From: Kocuria turfanensis
GTDB taxonomy: Bacteria; Actinomycetota; Actinomycetes; Actinomycetales; Micrococcaceae
DNA length: 64,000 nt
Assembly: GCF_001580365.1 (NCBI RefSeq)
Contig: NZ_CP014480.1
Location: 3,247,981-3,311,980, forward strand
Direction: 5' to 3'
In this document: positions 60,549 through 64,000 of the stretch, one piece after another
How the letters are laid out: each line of letters opens with the position of its first letter
Numbering within the stretch: the first letter of the stretch is position 1
Notes under the pieces: model-generated
Database searches by the model: none
What the model saw: only the letters and a program-made list of their open reading frames with translations
What the model was told of the DNA's origin: nothing
Made by a program: the position numbers and the translations under genes

Positions 60549-60943
60549 CTCCAGATCCCGTCCTCGAGCTGCTGCTGGCACTGCGCCGTCCCGGAGAGGG
60601 TCAGGGTGCTGGACACGCACTGCTGATAGGCCTCGGCCACCGGCCACAGCAGCAGCCGGGCTCCGCCGGTGGCCAGGCTCAGGGCGCCCAGCACGATCGC
60701 GGCGACCGCGCTCACCACCAGCAGCGCGCGCCGGCCGGACCCGCGCGAGCGCACGAGCGCCGCGATGCCCAGGCCGAGGCCGGCCGCCGCGGCCACGAGC
60801 CCGGCCACCGTCGGCCACAGCCCGGAGCCGACGAGCACGAGGGCCACCGCCGCGCACACCAGCGCGGCCCCCGCCGTGCGGGTCGTGGCGGCACGCCGGG
60901 CGTCCGCGGGGGCCGGCTCGGGATGCGGGCGGGGAGGGGTCAT
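60443..60943 (-). CDS. Small membrane protein convergent with perM
   Basis: This 166-residue protein has an N-terminal Pro/Ala tail and three hydrophobic segments (about 23-41, 43-61 and 71-95). A soluble C-terminus has two Cys (YQQCVSSTLTLSGTAQCQQQLED) and a Ser/Ala/Pro tail. Such pairs of Cys outside the membrane could form a disulfide. ATG 60943 has TAGAGT (60951-60956, minus strand) seven bases upstream. It shares 106 bases with perM at the 3' ends. The family is not recognised. Confidence 0.65.
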   Translation of the reverse strand: MTPPRPHPEPAPADARRAATTRTAGAALVCAAVALVLVGSGLWPTVAGLVAAAAGLGLGIAALVRSRGSGRRALLVVSAVAAIVLGALSLATGGARLLLWPVAEAYQQCVSSTLTLSGTAQCQQQLEDGIWSYLSGDPGTSEGAAGASTSNAPADPGVSASATPRP

Positions 60944-61002
60944 GCTCCTCACTCTAGGGCACCGCGCGGACCGGCCCGCGCCGCCCGACTAGACTCGACC
61001 GC

Positions 61003-61575
61003 ATGCGCATCGTGGTCATGGTCTCCGGGTCCGGCACCAATCTGCAGGCGGTCCTCGACGCCGTCCGCGCGGGCCGGATCGACGTCGAGATCGCCGCCGT
61101 GGGCGCGGACAAGCCCTGCCGCGGGCTCGAGCGCGCGGAGGCGGCCGGGATCACCACCTTCCTCGTCCGGCCCGCGGACCACCCGGACCGGACCCGGTGG
61201 AACCGGGCCCTGCAGGAAGCGGTCGCCGCCCACGCCCCCGACCGGGTGCTCTTCGCCGGGTTCATGCGGATCGTCGACGCCGAGTTCGTCGAGGCGTTCC
61301 GCGGCCGGATCGTCAACACCCACCCGTCCCTGCTGCCCTCCTTCCCCGGGGCCCACGCGGTCCGGGACGCCCTCGCCCACGGGGTCAAGGTCACCGGGGT
61401 CACCGTCCACGAGGTCGTGGCCGACGTCGACGCCGGCCCGATCCTGGCCCAGGCGGCGGTGCCGGTGCAGGAGGAGGACACCGAGGCGCAGCTGCACGAG
61501 CGGATCAAGGCCGCCGAGCGGCAGCTGCTCGTGGACGCCCTCGGCCTGCTCGCCCGTTCCGTCCCCGCCCGCTGA
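61003..61575 (+). CDS. purN: Phosphoribosylglycinamide formyltransferase
   Basis: This 190-residue enzyme uses 10-formyl-THF to formylate GAR in purine synthesis. MVSGSGTNLQAVLDAV binds substrate; catalytic Asn and His lie in IVNTHPSLLPSF and Asp in VDAGPILAQ. The length fits the family. TAGACT (60990-60995) lies seven bases before the ATG, so the mRNA is probably leaderless. purH follows after 166 bases, which contain its own ribosome-binding site. Confidence 0.96.
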   Translation: MRIVVMVSGSGTNLQAVLDAVRAGRIDVEIAAVGADKPCRGLERAEAAGITTFLVRPADHPDRTRWNRALQEAVAAHAPDRVLFAGFMRIVDAEFVEAFRGRIVNTHPSLLPSFPGAHAVRDALAHGVKVTGVTVHEVVADVDAGPILAQAAVPVQEEDTEAQLHERIKAAERQLLVDALGLLARSVPAR

Positions 61576-61741
61576 GCAGCCCGCCGGGGTCTCGCGGGCG
61601 GGCCGGGGCGGCATCCGGCCCCGGTCCGGACACCCGCCCGCCCCGTGGTGCGACCGCACGGAGGAGCGGCGCGGCGCGGGTCCGTAAAATGGTCCCCGGC
61701 GGTTTCCGCCGGCAGCCCCGACCCCGACGCTTGGAGAACCT

Positions 61742-63352
<1,611 letters not shown>

Positions 63353-63378
63353 CCCGCTCCCCGGCGCGGCTTCGGCGC

Positions 63379-63430
63379 CGCGCACGGCAACGGCCGCACC
63401 CCCGAGGGGGTGCGGCCGTTGCCGTGCGCG
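63379..63430. terminator. Bidirectional terminator between purH and icd
   Basis: A perfect 24-base stem (63379-63402 with 63407-63430) has a four-base loop and lies between the convergent genes. Confidence 0.93.
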
Positions 63431-63468
63431 CCGGTCACCCCGCCCGGGGCGACCGGCGCGGGGCCGGC

Positions 63469-64000
<532 letters not shown>

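Overview
The window is chromosomal DNA of a very high-GC actinobacterium. Gene content points to the Micrococcaceae, most likely Kocuria or a close relative. The pointers are a choline oxidase very like the Arthrobacter globiformis enzyme, a DtxR/IdeR regulator with all metal ligands, an actinobacterial c-di-AMP riboswitch before an NlpC/P60 hydrolase, a PerM (DUF6350)-purN-purH block and a monomeric isocitrate dehydrogenase. The genus is inferred. I saw no insertion sequence, prophage, rRNA or CRISPR array. Many genes carry a TANNNT-like -10 box only 6-7 bases before the start codon, so leaderless mRNAs appear common.

Layout. 1-6.8 kb: a helicase-associated protein, a cold-shock protein, a DUF3027 protein, an MFS exporter, serC and ideR. 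7.0-9.3 kb: two secreted NlpC-type cell-wall hydrolases, the first behind a c-di-AMP riboswitch. 9.4-12.8 kb: small membrane proteins, a three-domain DUF4031-HD-Nudix protein, tRNA-Arg(CCT) and an NHL-repeat protein. 12.8-20.9 kb: pcrA, a sugar/inositol permease, sucCD and a tautomerase.

21-38 kb is a myo-inositol region in several transcription units: iolE-iolH-iolC-aldolase-iolD-iolA-iolG (plus strand); a LacI regulator facing an oxidoreductase/isomerase pair; iolR-iolB-MFS (minus strand); and a third oxidoreductase divergent from iolR. Palindromic sites of the form TATGTCNNGACATA, resembling the Corynebacterium IolR motif, lie in all these control regions and also before the permease at 16.9 kb, so the dispersed pieces look like one regulon. 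Together they would import inositol and degrade it through inosose, the diketone, 5-deoxyglucuronate and 2-deoxy-5-ketogluconate phosphate to malonate semialdehyde and acetyl-CoA.

38-49 kb: purU, a ferritin-like/VIT1 iron exporter, and three large poorly characterised genes (a possible YbjN-like protein, a SWIM-SNF2 ATPase and a divergent 1041-residue orphan), the best candidate here for an undescribed system. 49-55 kb: glycine-betaine synthesis and uptake (betT-betB, codA and a divergent TetR regulator). 55-58 kb: cspA with a long leader, several small genes, two inverted copies of a conserved leader element and a degenerate PIN-type toxin gene. 58-64 kb: a mannosyltransferase, perM, purN, purH and the 3' end of icd. 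Strong inverted-repeat terminators separate most convergent gene pairs.
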